From: Larix kaempferi
Lineage: Eukaryota; Streptophyta; Pinopsida; Pinales; Pinaceae
DNA: 64,000 bases
NCBI GenBank assembly: GCA_027924585.1
Contig: BSBM01000826.1
Coordinates: 8,835,501-8,899,500 of the forward strand
Direction: 5' to 3'
In this document: piece after piece, positions 42,981 to 53,167 of the stretch
Position numbering within the stretch: position 1 is the stretch's first letter
Layout of the letters: the number at the start of each line of letters is the position of its first letter
Position numbers and translations under genes: made by a program
The notes under the pieces: generated by a model
The model's database searches: none
What the model was told of the DNA's origin: nothing
What the model saw: the letters and a program-made list of their open reading frames with translations, nothing else

Positions 42981-44560
42981 CCTCGGTTTTCAAATCATAA
43001 GACTTGTGGGATGCCAAATAAGAGCTAGGGGTGTGCAATTGTAGCTGGAAAATGAAATATTTTGAAACCCAAAGTTTTAAACACCTCCGAAAAGGCTAGA
43101 AATGAAAAAGCTCTCCCCGGATTAAATGAAGGCATAAATGGAAGGCAGGGATCATTAGCGATGGATATCCATGGCTAAGAAGAAAGCTCGCGAAGGAAGT
43201 GGGAGTGTTTTAAGGGAGGGAGGAATGCTTAACCCGCGGGCAGGTTGGGGGTTAGATCGACAGATGGAGAAGCAAATCTATGGTCACCATCAGGTTCGTG
43301 ATTTAAAAGTGTGCTGGGAAATGGATTTTTCAAATCCGTGAACTTTTAGTAGGGGGGTGCAGGTTTAAACAACCCAGATCCGACGGACTTCAGATCTACG
43401 GATGAGGTTTTATTCGCAGAATGAACCAACACAATCGACGACCCCATATTTTGCAAAGCGTAGTAGGGGGAACTTCTTTGGAAGGCCCGGATGCGAGTAA
43501 GGTCAAGATCGATAGTTGAGAGGTGCATCTGCTATCGAATGATGGTCCAAGGGAGAAAGGCCATATCAGAGCCGTCATGTGCCTCCTCATTTGACATGAA
43601 AGTCCGGTTGAATCCTGTTTGGCGTCAGCCCATACCTCAGTCGTCATTCCCTCTCACTTGATGAGCCCAGTCAGATGATCATGTGAAGATGATTTCTCAT
43701 GGCTTCCATCATTGTCGTGGCCATTATTAGTGGTTTCCCAAGGTTAAATGTTAGCATCCATGTTCGAAGAGGTGGCATACTCAACAGCCCAGATATTTTA
43801 AGTTGAGATCCAATCACGAAACAAGATCGAGAAGCCAGAGTGATTTTTATACCAGACTAGGCGTGGTTCGATGTGGAGGATGAGCACGTTCCCTCATCGC
43901 TTGTGAGATTTGATCACATAGAGGAAATCACAGCGAGCGAGCTCGAAGAGCAGCAAGGTCAACAGGTGCGCAAGAAGTCCAAGCCAAATGAAAAGAAAGA
44001 GGTCTAAGCAGTGGAACAAAGCACCCACCAAACCATGGAGATTCTCAAAGATTACGTTGTCCCCACTGATATAATGACACCTCCTCCTTTAGCAGAAAAA
44101 GAGTAGGAGGCTGATTCCTTGAAGGTAGAATATTTTTTTGATCAGCAAGGCCAGGTCATAGCTAATGCGTAAGGTGGAGGTCTGTTTATGATATTTTTTG
44201 CATCCCGTCTGTTTCAGACCCTGCTAAGTATGTAATATGATTATATTTTGAGGCCACTTGAGGCCTTCCAGCTACTTAGGAGCTGTTGCAGCTAGAAAAT
44301 TTTACAAAGACACACGTAAAATTAGTTAGGCATGTCTACCAACATCCTTTTGTGTTGTAGCTAATTCTTGAAGACGATGGACTGGGACAGATAGGTATCA
44401 ATACGACTGTAACTGTTTTCTGCTAGATAATTCGAGCCTAAGGGCCTATATATTCCCATGTAATAGAGATAGTAAAGGGTTGGAACATTTTGAGACCCGA
44501 GAGCCTCGTGTATTAATCATTTTTTATATAGAAAGGAGTATGCTTCATTTCTAGAAAATT
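42980..44560 (+). pseudogene. Possible retroposon remnant
   Basis: Higher GC than its surroundings and a broken + strand frame around 43850-44060 (WFDVEDEHVPSSLVRFDH, then a basic KKSKPNEKKE stretch). It ends in a LINE-like 3' untranslated stretch (CCCGAGAGCCTCGTGTATTAA near 44500). I do not recognise a specific domain, so LINE ORF1 remnant is only one option. Confidence 0.25.
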
Positions 44561-44639
44561 GATCTAAAACTTTGTCACTAAAGGGTGTTGGAAATGGGTT
44601 GTGGACACAATGAAAAATTCAAGATTTGATAATCAAAGT

Positions 44640-45370
44640 AAAATATAATCTATTTAGTATCCTTCTTGCTCTGAATTACTATGGGGATGATCCATTTTGA
44701 TTCATCCACTAGGAGAATTGGACCAACACTCAACATCAAGTCAATCCCCTTCTTTACTTTCTATTTCACTCGAGTGTTCAACCTATACAATCGATTATTC
44801 ACCAGTTTGGAATTAGTTTTTAACAAAATATTCATCTCATCTAGATGACCCTAGATTCCTTTGAGCTCTATAATTTTCTATGGAAACAAGTCTTCATATT
44901 CCTTACGGAGGGAGGTGATCCTGGATATTGTCTACTTACCCCAATAGTTTCCTATAACCACCATTTTCAGTTTGACTTATGTGCCAATGGTTCCTTTATG
45001 TAGATTCAAAGGTTTTGTATACAAAACTCCAGTTTATTCAAGCTTTTCATGTTGTACTTGTTGTGATCCCTCTGATTCCTTGAATGTTAGGTGTCGCAAG
45101 TGCTCTAAGTCACTAGGGTATGAGTTCTATTTTTGGATATTTGCACAACGGAGATATGATTCCATTTTTGGAATTGAGATGAACATACTATGAAATTCTT
45201 GATGAAAAAGACAACTATATGAACTTTCAACATTCCACAATTTTTTGGTGAATAGGGTTTCCTAGATTGTTGTTAGCGCCTGTCTCACTAAATCACTAGT
45301 TATGGAAAGGAAAAGTATTGGTATAATTTTTTTCTTAGATTCTTCCAACATATTATTTTTCATTGTGTCT
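44640..45370 (-). pseudogene. Ty3/gypsy pol fragment (RT entry)
   Basis: On the - strand, broken frames give KKIIPILFLSITSDLVRQAL, then IGNYWGK and ISRITSLRKEYEDLFPWK, IELKGI.GHLDEMNILLK, YRLNTRV and DESKWIIPIVIQSKKDTK. These are the conserved approach to the gypsy RT palm. It stops before the catalytic YxDD. It is a different lineage from the large gypsy element and is an isolated fragment. Confidence 0.7.
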
Positions 45371-45479
45371 CTTCATGTAGGTACCAAAATTTGGGAATGG
45401 GTCCTCACTCATGGAAGAACTCATGAACCCAAACTTTGGTTGTAATCTAGCAATCTGCTACTTGGTAACTAAAATTCGT

Positions 45480-45880
45480 AGTCCCTCCATTACCTTTTCC
45501 TCCTCTCCAAATTCCTCTAAGTGGGTCATCCTATACCTCTATTCCTCTTCTTGTTAACTAGAAACTACCAATTTCCTCTCTCCACTTCATTTGTTGTAAC
45601 TCACTCACTTTCCTCATTCCTTTCTCCATTGCGCAAATCCCCTTCTAGTTGCACATTTTTCTTCTTTTCTTTTCTCATCTGCAACTTCCACCATTGATCA
45701 CATATTGCATCTCTTCTTGATTCATTCTTAACCCTAGCATCACTAACAAATACCACCCCTCATTGTAGGGAGCTTCTACCTTCTAGAATGTAGAAACATC
45801 ACCTTGGAAGTTACCATAGAGGGGCGAGGGTTTTAATCCTCCATTCTAATCCATGTGAGAATTATATGGATCTGATACTA
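45480..45880 (-). mobile_element. copia-C family leader and primer site, second copy
   Basis: Matches 13320-13640 (CCTCTATTCCTCTT, CTCATTCCTTTCTCCATT, ATGTAGAAACATCACC). At 45869-45880 the - strand reads TAGTATCAGATC directly after the LTR end, one change from the usual TGGTATCAGATC start of a tRNA-iMet primer site. Confidence 0.65.
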
Positions 45881-46971
45881 TGTTAGAATTTGTCACATCT
45901 TGAATCTAGTTCAGTGAAGAAACCTTACAATTAGTTTTGCAAGAATGCAGAGAAGGAAGAAAATTTGAGCAGAACACATGAGAAAAAGAAACTCAATTTA
46001 GTAAAACTCCATCATTATATTATTGAACAATAAGGGAACAATAAATAATACACCTCATGAGAGAAATTCGAATGCACTAAAGGAAATTCGAAAATCTCAT
46101 AGAAAAGAAGGCTTCCTAAAAGATAATAACCCCAATAGTGGCAACATCACTTTCCAACTTAGTCAAGGACCTCACAAATTAGCTAAATTAGATATGGAAG
46201 CTAACGAGTGATTAAAAATAAATAAGATGATGGATTTTGGAGAGAAAAATATGGAGGACGTATTGGCCAAAAACTAGACAGCTTGTTAAGTCCATAAAGG
46301 CACCTAGCTTAATCCTTATCCACTAAAAATCAGAAAAAGGTAGAACAAATATATGTAAAAGTAGGAAAGTGATCTTATCATTCTGGATTGCCATAAAAGA
46401 AAACATAATCAAAGCAAAATCTATCTGAGGGTGCTCTTATGGAGCATGATGACAAGTGTGACCATAAAGAGGCAATATGGGGCCAACTACCTAGTCAAAC
46501 ACCTAGGGAAGTATCAATAAATGAATAATACTTTATATCCTAAGTCTAAATGGTTTTTTTAATATTATAAAAATCCATTTCAATAGAAACAAATTGTGTT
46601 CAACAATCCAGGTTTTAATATACAATGGAACTTCCTTTAATTGTTTTCCTCTTGCTTCTCTCTTGAGCTCTTCATCACACTTAGATATAGCTTGATTTGT
46701 TTGCACTGAAAATTCCACAATATACACAGTCAGAGTGTTTTCTACCCAAAAGTTGAAAACCATAGTTGGTGAGGTATTCAATTGATGCAACTTTGCTAGG
46801 TCTCTCCAAGTCCACTACACAATTATTTGTTGTCAATTGTGACATTTTGGAGCTTTCACAAGTCTTTTTAGTCACTTGGATAGTGCTCCAGGGAATACAA
46901 CCCAAGCAAATTCATATTGATCTAATATTAGTCCTCCATAAAGGATGTATCGTCTTAGTTTCTGTAGATCC
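45881..46971 (-). repeat. copia-C family LTR, part 1 (interrupted by the gypsy element)
   Basis: On the - strand this LTR would start TGTTCAATATTGGTGGGAC (61434) and end GACAAATTCTAACA (45881). The 14.4-kb gypsy element sits inside it. The other part is 61364-61434. The 46023-46211 frame within it has no recognisable domain. Confidence 0.65.
46967..46971. repeat. Target-site duplication GATCC, left
   Basis: GATCC before the 5' LTR is repeated exactly at 61364-61368. The related empty site at 14056-14060 has it once. Confidence 0.93.
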
Positions 46972-47313
46972 TGTTAAGTCAGTAAATTTTTCTCCATTTT
47001 TGATTTATTTTCTCCAGTTTTGGTTTGTTTTCCAATCTACCTCAGTTAAATTTTTGGTTTTAAGTTTTAGTTTTAGTCTCCTTAGAAACTCTATGGGTGA
47101 TTGAATAAGTTTTGAGCCCATTCTTTTTAGGTTTTATTTGATTTTTGTTGATCTTTTATATTTTAAAGGGGGTTAAAGAAGGTCATATTTTCAAAAGTTG
47201 ATTCATTAATGTGTTTAGAGAGCAGTTAGACTTGTTTCTTAAACCAAGTAACTTTTAAAACCTCCGACAAATTAGCAGAAAGTTGAAAAACTGTGAAATT
47301 CTGGCATGGCAGC

Positions 47314-47379
47314 TATTCTTGTAGCACTAGACAAAATTTTAACAAAGGGCGCGCTACAAGAATATCGCGGCCCTTTGTT
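47314..47379. repeat. Interlocking inverted repeats in the LTR (3' LTR copy 57667-57732)
   Basis: In the 3' LTR, arm A (57667-57680, TATTCTTGTAGCGC) pairs with A' (57704-57717) over 14 bp. Arm B (57694-57703, AACAAAGGGC) pairs with B' (57723-57732) over 10 bp. The order A-B-A'-B' makes the two stems interleave. The 5' LTR copy has one mismatch in A. Confidence 0.85.
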
Positions 47380-47451
47380 TTTTCAAATTTCAAACAGATT
47401 TCAATCATGATTGTAGTATGTGAGTGACTAATCGCCTTGTGTGAGTGTTTT

Positions 47452-47461
47452 AACACGTGTT
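47452..47461. promoter_or_regulatory. Palindromic G-box AACACGTGTT
   Basis: A CACGTG core in a 10-bp palindrome, conserved at 57805-57814 in the 3' LTR. In plants this core is bound by bHLH and bZIP factors; function here is inference. Confidence 0.4.
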
Positions 47462-48019
47462 TACTGCAGTTTAAGCATGATTTTAGTTGGTTATCAGTCA
47501 CGAAGCAGAGCAGGCTCATCATTGCATATTATGCGGAATCAGTTGGACAAAAACCAGCAAATCCCGGTCTAAGCTGTCAAATTTCTCTTTCTACACGCAT
47601 TATTATAGGAGAGGAGTGTTCGTGAAGAAGAGTTAACTGCTAAAAAGGTGGATTGTGTTGCTGTGAAGAGAAGACAGTGTTTTTAATGCCAGCGAGAATT
47701 AGGGCTTCCAAATTCATTTACCAGCAGTCAAAGAAATGATATGAAGACACCTATTCTCATAAGAAGAGACCGTTGATACCCCAAAATGAAGCTTTAAGCC
47801 ACGACAGATGAGTAATTGACAGGTTTGAATGGCAGTTTTTTGGCTAGGGAGAATATATTGCAGACAATGGTGTTTTTGTTCTCTCCTCTCATGCTATCAG
47901 TCTCCAGTTGGTCAAATAAGCCTGTGGTTGATGTTATGCTGGAAAATCTGAAGCAGTGAGAGTTTTAGGGCTTGAAAATCTAGACTGGTTGATACACAGA
48001 GATTAAAGTGAAAGACTGA

Positions 48020-48027
48020 TATAAAAC
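48020..48027 (+). promoter_or_regulatory. Candidate TATA box of the gypsy LTR
   Basis: TATAAAAC at 48020 (58373 in the 3' LTR) lies about 450 bp before the LTR reading frame. If it is used, the frame would be the first long one in the transcript. Confidence 0.35.
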
Positions 48028-48474
48028 AGCCATATTCACTGACAGTTTTCCATTACATTGAATAATCTGGACACTGAATTTGATCAAAGTTCTGTATTCT
48101 ATGATGTGAATCAGTTTATAATAAGGAAGGAGTTTATGTCTAAAGACATATCATACTGCTTATCTCCTTAACCCTAAAACGAGGAGTTTGAGTGGCTTAT
48201 ATTCTGAAACAGTTCGACATTATGCCTGATGGCGCATTTTGAAATTAAGCAGTGTTGTATTGTTCTTATGACAGTTTTCATCTATGATAGATCTTGTCTC
48301 ACAGTTTATCTATCCACAGACCTAGTTGTATGGTTGAGATAAGGGAACGTTGAACTTGAAGGCCTGTCCAGGAGTGTGTAGCAAATTTTGAAGGAGCTCA
48401 AAGCACAAGAAACCAGTTTACAAAACATTTTTGAAACCTAAAGCCAGACTGTTTCTGTTTTCTGAAAGAAGAAT

Positions 48475-50349
48475 ATGGGGAAAAGTGGCAAAAGTGGTAA
48501 GGTCAACAGGGCTGAGCCCACAGACCTAACCTGGATTTAGAAGCTTCCTGACTATGCAGAACTGTTTCAGCAGGCAGGTTGGTTGAAGTTTTTCAAGAAG
48601 ATAGATGGTTTCAATGCTCAGGTGTCCTGCAAGTTTGCTAAGGGACTTAAAGATGATATGATCATGATGGATGCTTTGAAATTCAAATTGACTGTGGAGT
48701 TAATAGCAGAAGCTATTGAGATCAGCAATGAGGGTGAGCACTGGTTTAAAAAATTGCCTTTTGAGTTTGAACCCCAAAGGTACCTGTTGCCTAATGTGAC
48801 GCCTGACTGGAACAAGGGTATCCTCATTCAAAATTTCAGGAAGGAGTGGATTGAGCCCATAAGGATACTTCAAAGTTATGTGACCTGTGAAGGAAGATAT
48901 TCAGTTGTATTTAAATATCATTTCAGGTTCCTTCAACACATAGCAGGAGTTTCTAAATTGAATCTGCCCTTCGTTTTCTTAAAAAGCCTGCAGAAAATGT
49001 CAAGCAAGATAAAGCAACATGATGATCACACTTCCCTGTCACTTTTTCACCATGGTCTCATTAAACTGATCATCACCACAGTGTTGCAACATGAGGGTAG
49101 GACTTGGGATTTCTTTTTGTTCTGGTCAGATGTTCATCCTAAAAAAGAAGACCAGCAACCAAAGAGACAGACTGACAAGGGGAAGGTAATGATGAAAACG
49201 TTAGGTCACTCAGTCAAATCTACAAGTAAAGATGATGTTAAAGCCAAGAAGGTGACAGAGCAGGTAGCAGGACAGAGATAGGATGACAGTCAGCTCAAAG
49301 TGGTTTCAGATTACCCTAAAAGCAAGTTCACACTGTTTGAAGACAAAAAAAAACTGCTTGAAAAGAATCCAGCACCTGTAGCAGATCCTCAGGAGGAGAA
49401 AAAGGTTGACATTAAAATGGTTCCTGTAGCTAAAGAAGAGATCCACATTCATCCAAGAAGTACCATCACAATTCTTTCAGATGATGAAGGATACCTGTTA
49501 GAAGAAGAACAGCCTATTTCTGAGATAAAAGTCAAAACTGAAATTGAAGAAGTTCAAGTTTCAGATGGAAAAACCACAAGACCTAACAAGAAAAGAAACA
49601 AGCTCGAAGTGGTGGAATTAGCTGCTATTCAGCACCAAGGGAAAGAACTGAAGATGATGGGAGAGGCAACTACATTTTGGAGAGCTAAAACTAGGTCGAA
49701 AAATAAATTGAGATTAAACATGAAGAAGTTGCTAAATCCTAAATTAAAAATAGATGAGGTGACTGTCTTAGATGAAGGGTCCATGGATGATGACAAATCA
49801 GAAATAGATAAATTGCAGCCATGTTTAAAAGAAGAGATTAATTCAGTAGAAGCAACAGGTGAGGAAGATCCAAAGCCCAGCATTGAGGACACTTCTAAGA
49901 AGCTGTTGATGGAAGAGACAGAAATCTTCAAGAAGTTTGACATCCCTTGGAAACCTGATGAAGATCAAGATTTTGCAATGGATAAAATAGCTCATTCTGA
50001 CAGGGAAAATTTACAGAAGAATGTCAAGCAATATAAGCACCAAATGAATTATATGCAGGAGGTCAACGATGGTTTGATGATGGCCAATAGGAGATTAAGG
50101 GAAGATCTCCAATATATCAATGACAATTTTCAGGAACTAGTGGCTGATGCAAAAGAAGCACTTAAAAGGAAAAGGACTGCTGACAATCAATGCACTCAGC
50201 TGGAGAAGACAGTTCGGGACTTGCTGCAGAAAAACAAAGAACTCACAAAAAGGATTAATAACATGGAGAAGGAAAAAAAGAAGGTCAAGAAGAAAGAGCA
50301 AACTCCAGATGGCATCGCCCTCTTAGCTGAGGTGGAAAAGGACCTATAA
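48475..50349 (+). pseudogene. LTR-encoded 624-codon protein, 5' LTR copy
   Basis: Starts ATG at 48475 (MGKSGKSGKVNRAEPTDLTW) and ends TAA at 50347. Two stops interrupt this copy, at 48538 (codon 22) and 49279 (codon 269). Both are TAG where the other LTR has CAG. Residues about 14-215 form a globular, aromatic-rich region (FQQAGWLKFFKKIDG, FEFEPQRYLLPNVTPDWN, LFHHGLIKLIITTVLQ), loosely like the putative plant transposon protein domain found beside some retroelements. About 215-500 is acidic and Lys-rich, and about 505-610 is a coiled coil with a basic end (NNMEKEKKKVKKKEQ). No enzyme motif is seen. A structural or regulatory role in the retroelement cycle is speculation. Confidence 0.75.
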
Positions 50350-51012
50350 AATAGCTATATTTTAGTTAGTTGTCATTAAATGGAAAACTGATATATTAAT
50401 GAAATGCTATTTTTAGTTGATTTTGTAACTTGTTGATATTGTGTCTTTACTTTACCTCATCGAAGGCTGTAAAACAGTTAGGGTTAGATACCTAATCGAT
50501 TTTGAAGAGCATAGTATTTAGAGATGTGAAGAAGTCATTGTAAGGGTTCTGATTTTTGGGAGCATCAGGAGGTCTGCCAGCTGCTTGTACTTTCAGACTT
50601 ATTCAGAGATAGGTATTATAACTCTTATATACATTTATTGATGAAATTATGAATATATGACTCTTTCCCCTTCATTTGGTCTGTGTTGGCTTCATGTTTG
50701 AACTTGTTTAGTTTCATGAATGACAAATTCATTGCTGGTTAATGTGTATTTTCTAGTAGTGCTTGTCCTTTATGTGTGAACTTCAGTACAGTCTTTTATT
50801 GGATTTTTGTGATATATATGCATCTTTATCAGTATATGTGTATGATTTAGTTGTTGCTTATCTGTTGAATGTATTCCCTGCATGTTCTTGAAGTTTATGA
50901 CCAAAAACACATAAAACAAAACCCTAAAACCTAGTTTGAATTGAGTTTTACTCTTGAGATTGTGTTGGCTTGTTACCCTAGCCATAGTAACAATTTATGG
51001 CACAAACATCTT

Positions 51013-51030
51013 TGGCGCCGTTGCCGGGGA
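51013..51030 (+). other. Primer-binding site, tRNA-Asp
   Basis: TGGCGCCGTTGCCGGGGA, four bases after the LTR end, is complementary to the 3' end of plant tRNA-Asp including CCA. This primer choice is typical of Tat/Athila-type gypsy elements. Confidence 0.92.
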
Positions 51031-51514
51031 CGAAGGTGAAGCATATCTTCCCTGGGATACTCATCATTTTCCTGGTTTAAGAGGTGAACTTGAACCAACA
51101 TTTTTTGAAGGCTATTTTCACCAGAAAGTTGTCACAGTGGCTTCTAACAGAATTGGAACCAGGAGCAGACCTACTTCCCCATTATAGCTGGGTGTGACAG
51201 ACCCTGAAAAGATCATAAAAACAGCAAGAAAGCTCAGAAGGTCTCAATCTTTACCAACCTCTTGTGACTCTCACCAGTTGGGTGAATCATTAGACCCAGC
51301 TGAGAACTCACCTTGGATAAAACCAACCATTCCTGAAGATACTTTCCAAGTGTTTACCAATCCTGAAACCTTTTTGAAAGAAAAGACTGCTTCTCCTGGA
51401 AAAATCCCTCTTTTTCAGTTGAAAATAAGAAAGAGCCCTTTCCAAGCAAGTTCCAGTCAAATTTCTTCCACTTCAAAACCTTATTCAAAACGTCAGTCTA
51501 AACCTCAGTCCACA

Positions 51515-53167
51515 ATGGCAGCCCAAAATCCACCTATGGATATGATGGACAGAATGGTAGCAGCTAGGTATGCACCATTAGCATTACCCCAGCCTTTACA
51601 TGCCTTGCCTACACATGATTACCAAAAGTATATGCCCCGATTCAATGGACAAGGTGAAACAACTGCAGAAGAACATTGGGAGGCTTTCGAGAGTTATGCA
51701 GACAATCAGAACATTGAAATTAAAGATGTATGGATGAGGGTATTTGTACAAAGTCTTGATGGGGATGTGAGAAAATGGTTCAGAGAACTGCCTGCTAATT
51801 CTATCACCATAATTGAAGAACTCAAAGATCTTTTTCTGAGACAGTGGGGAGACACCAAAGATCACACTTATTACATAACTGAGTTTGGAGTTTTGAGAAG
51901 AAAGAAGGATGAGACTATTTCTGACTTTTCCAAAAGATTTAACAAGATGTATAGTAGGATTCCTGCAAAAATCAAACCCACTAAAACATCATCCAAGTTG
52001 ACCTATGCAAATGCTTTTGATCATGAATTCTCTTTATTACTCAGAGAAAGAAGACCTATCACCCTGCTGAACATGCAAGAGGCAGCATTGGAGGTAGAGT
52101 CCAATTTGTTGGCTTCCAACAGACTCAAGAAAGAAACACCTCAGCAGCAGTATGAAAGAAAGGGAAAGAAGGAAGCTGTATCCACAAGTGCTGCACCTCA
52201 GTCTGCTGAAGCTAAAATAGATGAAATGGCTAAGCTTGTAAAGATTCTCACTGCCAAGTTAAACAAACTAGAACTTGAAAAGAATTCTGCTAAACCCACC
52301 CTAGAAGCTGATCGAAATCCAAATCACCAAAATCAGTTCAGGAGGCAATTTGCTCCTAGATTCATGCCAAGAGAGCACAGAAATAATGATATTCAGCGAG
52401 AAAGGAGGGAGAATGAGGATCAAAAAGTACCCCCACCTTTTCAAAATAATTTGGTGGATGAAGAAGAAATTGATCAACAGTTACTGTTTGAAGAAACTGA
52501 AACAGATCAGGATGTGAACCATTTTGGAGATGGTTTATCTGGAGGTTTTGTAACAGAAGAAGATTTTCTAAATTCTGAGTACTATGATGCAGATTTGTAT
52601 GAAGTTGAAGATGACTTGGAGTTTGAAAAAACTGCTGTAAATGCTGCTGCTAATCAGAATGGAATTAAGAAGACTATTAATCTCAGATCTGGCCCGAAAC
52701 AGGTAGTCCAAGCTCCTAAGAAGAAAGCTGTTGTTCCTGCTCCAGTTATTCCTGATAAACCAGTTGCTGAGCCTGTAACAGAAAAGAAGCAACCTGCAGA
52801 AAAGTCCAAGAAGAATGCAGAAATTGAGGAGGTAAACAAGTCAGTTCAAAATTTCAGTTTGGAAAATGAGTTAGGTAAACTAAAAATTCCTGTGCCATTT
52901 TCTGAGCTTATCAAGAATCAATTATATAAGAATACAATTTTGAAAGTGATGAATATACCCAATAATCAGCCAGTTTCGGATACAGTGAATTTGCAGGAAG
53001 AAAACCCTAGAGTCTTCATTGGATCAGCTTTGGCTGAAAAGACTGAAAATGAGGTTGGTGCTTCTCCTCCTTTCTATATAACCTTGACTGTACACGAGCA
53101 GATGATTCATAATTTCCTGCTAGATTCAGGAGCATCCCATAACTTGATGCCAAAAGCTGTGATGTAA
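51515..53167 (+). CDS. gag: Gag and start of protease of the large gypsy element
   Basis: The frame is open from 51188, but the first ATG is at 51515 (MAAQNPPMDMMDRMVAARYA), which I take as the start. Upstream in-frame sequence reaches back through the primer site with a TAG at 51185. A retrotransposon Gag domain follows (EEHWEAFESYADNQN, RKWFRELPANSITIIEELKD, FLRQWGD, KKDETISDFSKRFNKMY), then a Lys/Gln-rich stretch and an acidic segment. No CCHC zinc knuckle is visible. The end carries the aspartic protease active site (HNFLLDSGASHNLMPKAVM). A TAA at 53165 stops it 11 codons after the DSGA motif, and the same frame continues without shift, so the stop is probably a mutation of one sense codon. 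Confidence 0.88.
   Translation: MAAQNPPMDMMDRMVAARYAPLALPQPLHALPTHDYQKYMPRFNGQGETTAEEHWEAFESYADNQNIEIKDVWMRVFVQSLDGDVRKWFRELPANSITIIEELKDLFLRQWGDTKDHTYYITEFGVLRRKKDETISDFSKRFNKMYSRIPAKIKPTKTSSKLTYANAFDHEFSLLLRERRPITLLNMQEAALEVESNLLASNRLKKETPQQQYERKGKKEAVSTSAAPQSAEAKIDEMAKLVKILTAKLNKLELEKNSAKPTLEADRNPNHQNQFRRQFAPRFMPREHRNNDIQRERRENEDQKVPPPFQNNLVDEEEIDQQLLFEETETDQDVNHFGDGLSGGFVTEEDFLNSEYYDADLYEVEDDLEFEKTAVNAAANQNGIKKTINLRSGPKQVVQAPKKKAVVPAPVIPDKPVAEPVTEKKQPAEKSKKNAEIEEVNKSVQNFSLENELGKLKIPVPFSELIKNQLYKNTILKVMNIPNNQPVSDTVNLQEENPRVFIGSALAEKTENEVGASPPFYITLTVHEQMIHNFLLDSGASHNLMPKAVM

Larger units (their letters stand above)
46972..51008 (+). repeat. 5' LTR of the large gypsy element
   Basis: TGTTAAGTCAGT to GGCACAAACA, 4037 bp. 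In order: about 330 bp of T-rich lead, interlocking hairpins (47314-47379), a palindromic G-box, a TATAAAAC (48020), a long leader, the 624-codon frame (48475-50349), and a 660-bp tail. Such a length is unusual for plant LTRs. Confidence 0.95.

Noticed and set aside
47314-47379. A true H-type pseudoknot
   Set aside because: The arm order fits, but the 5-nt linker is too short to span a 14-bp stem, so alternative stems are likelier than a simultaneous pseudoknot.
49629-49943. 104-codon - strand frame inside the LTR gene (and the same at 59982-60296)
   Set aside because: Antisense shadow of the acidic stretch of the LTR-encoded frame, with no independent support.
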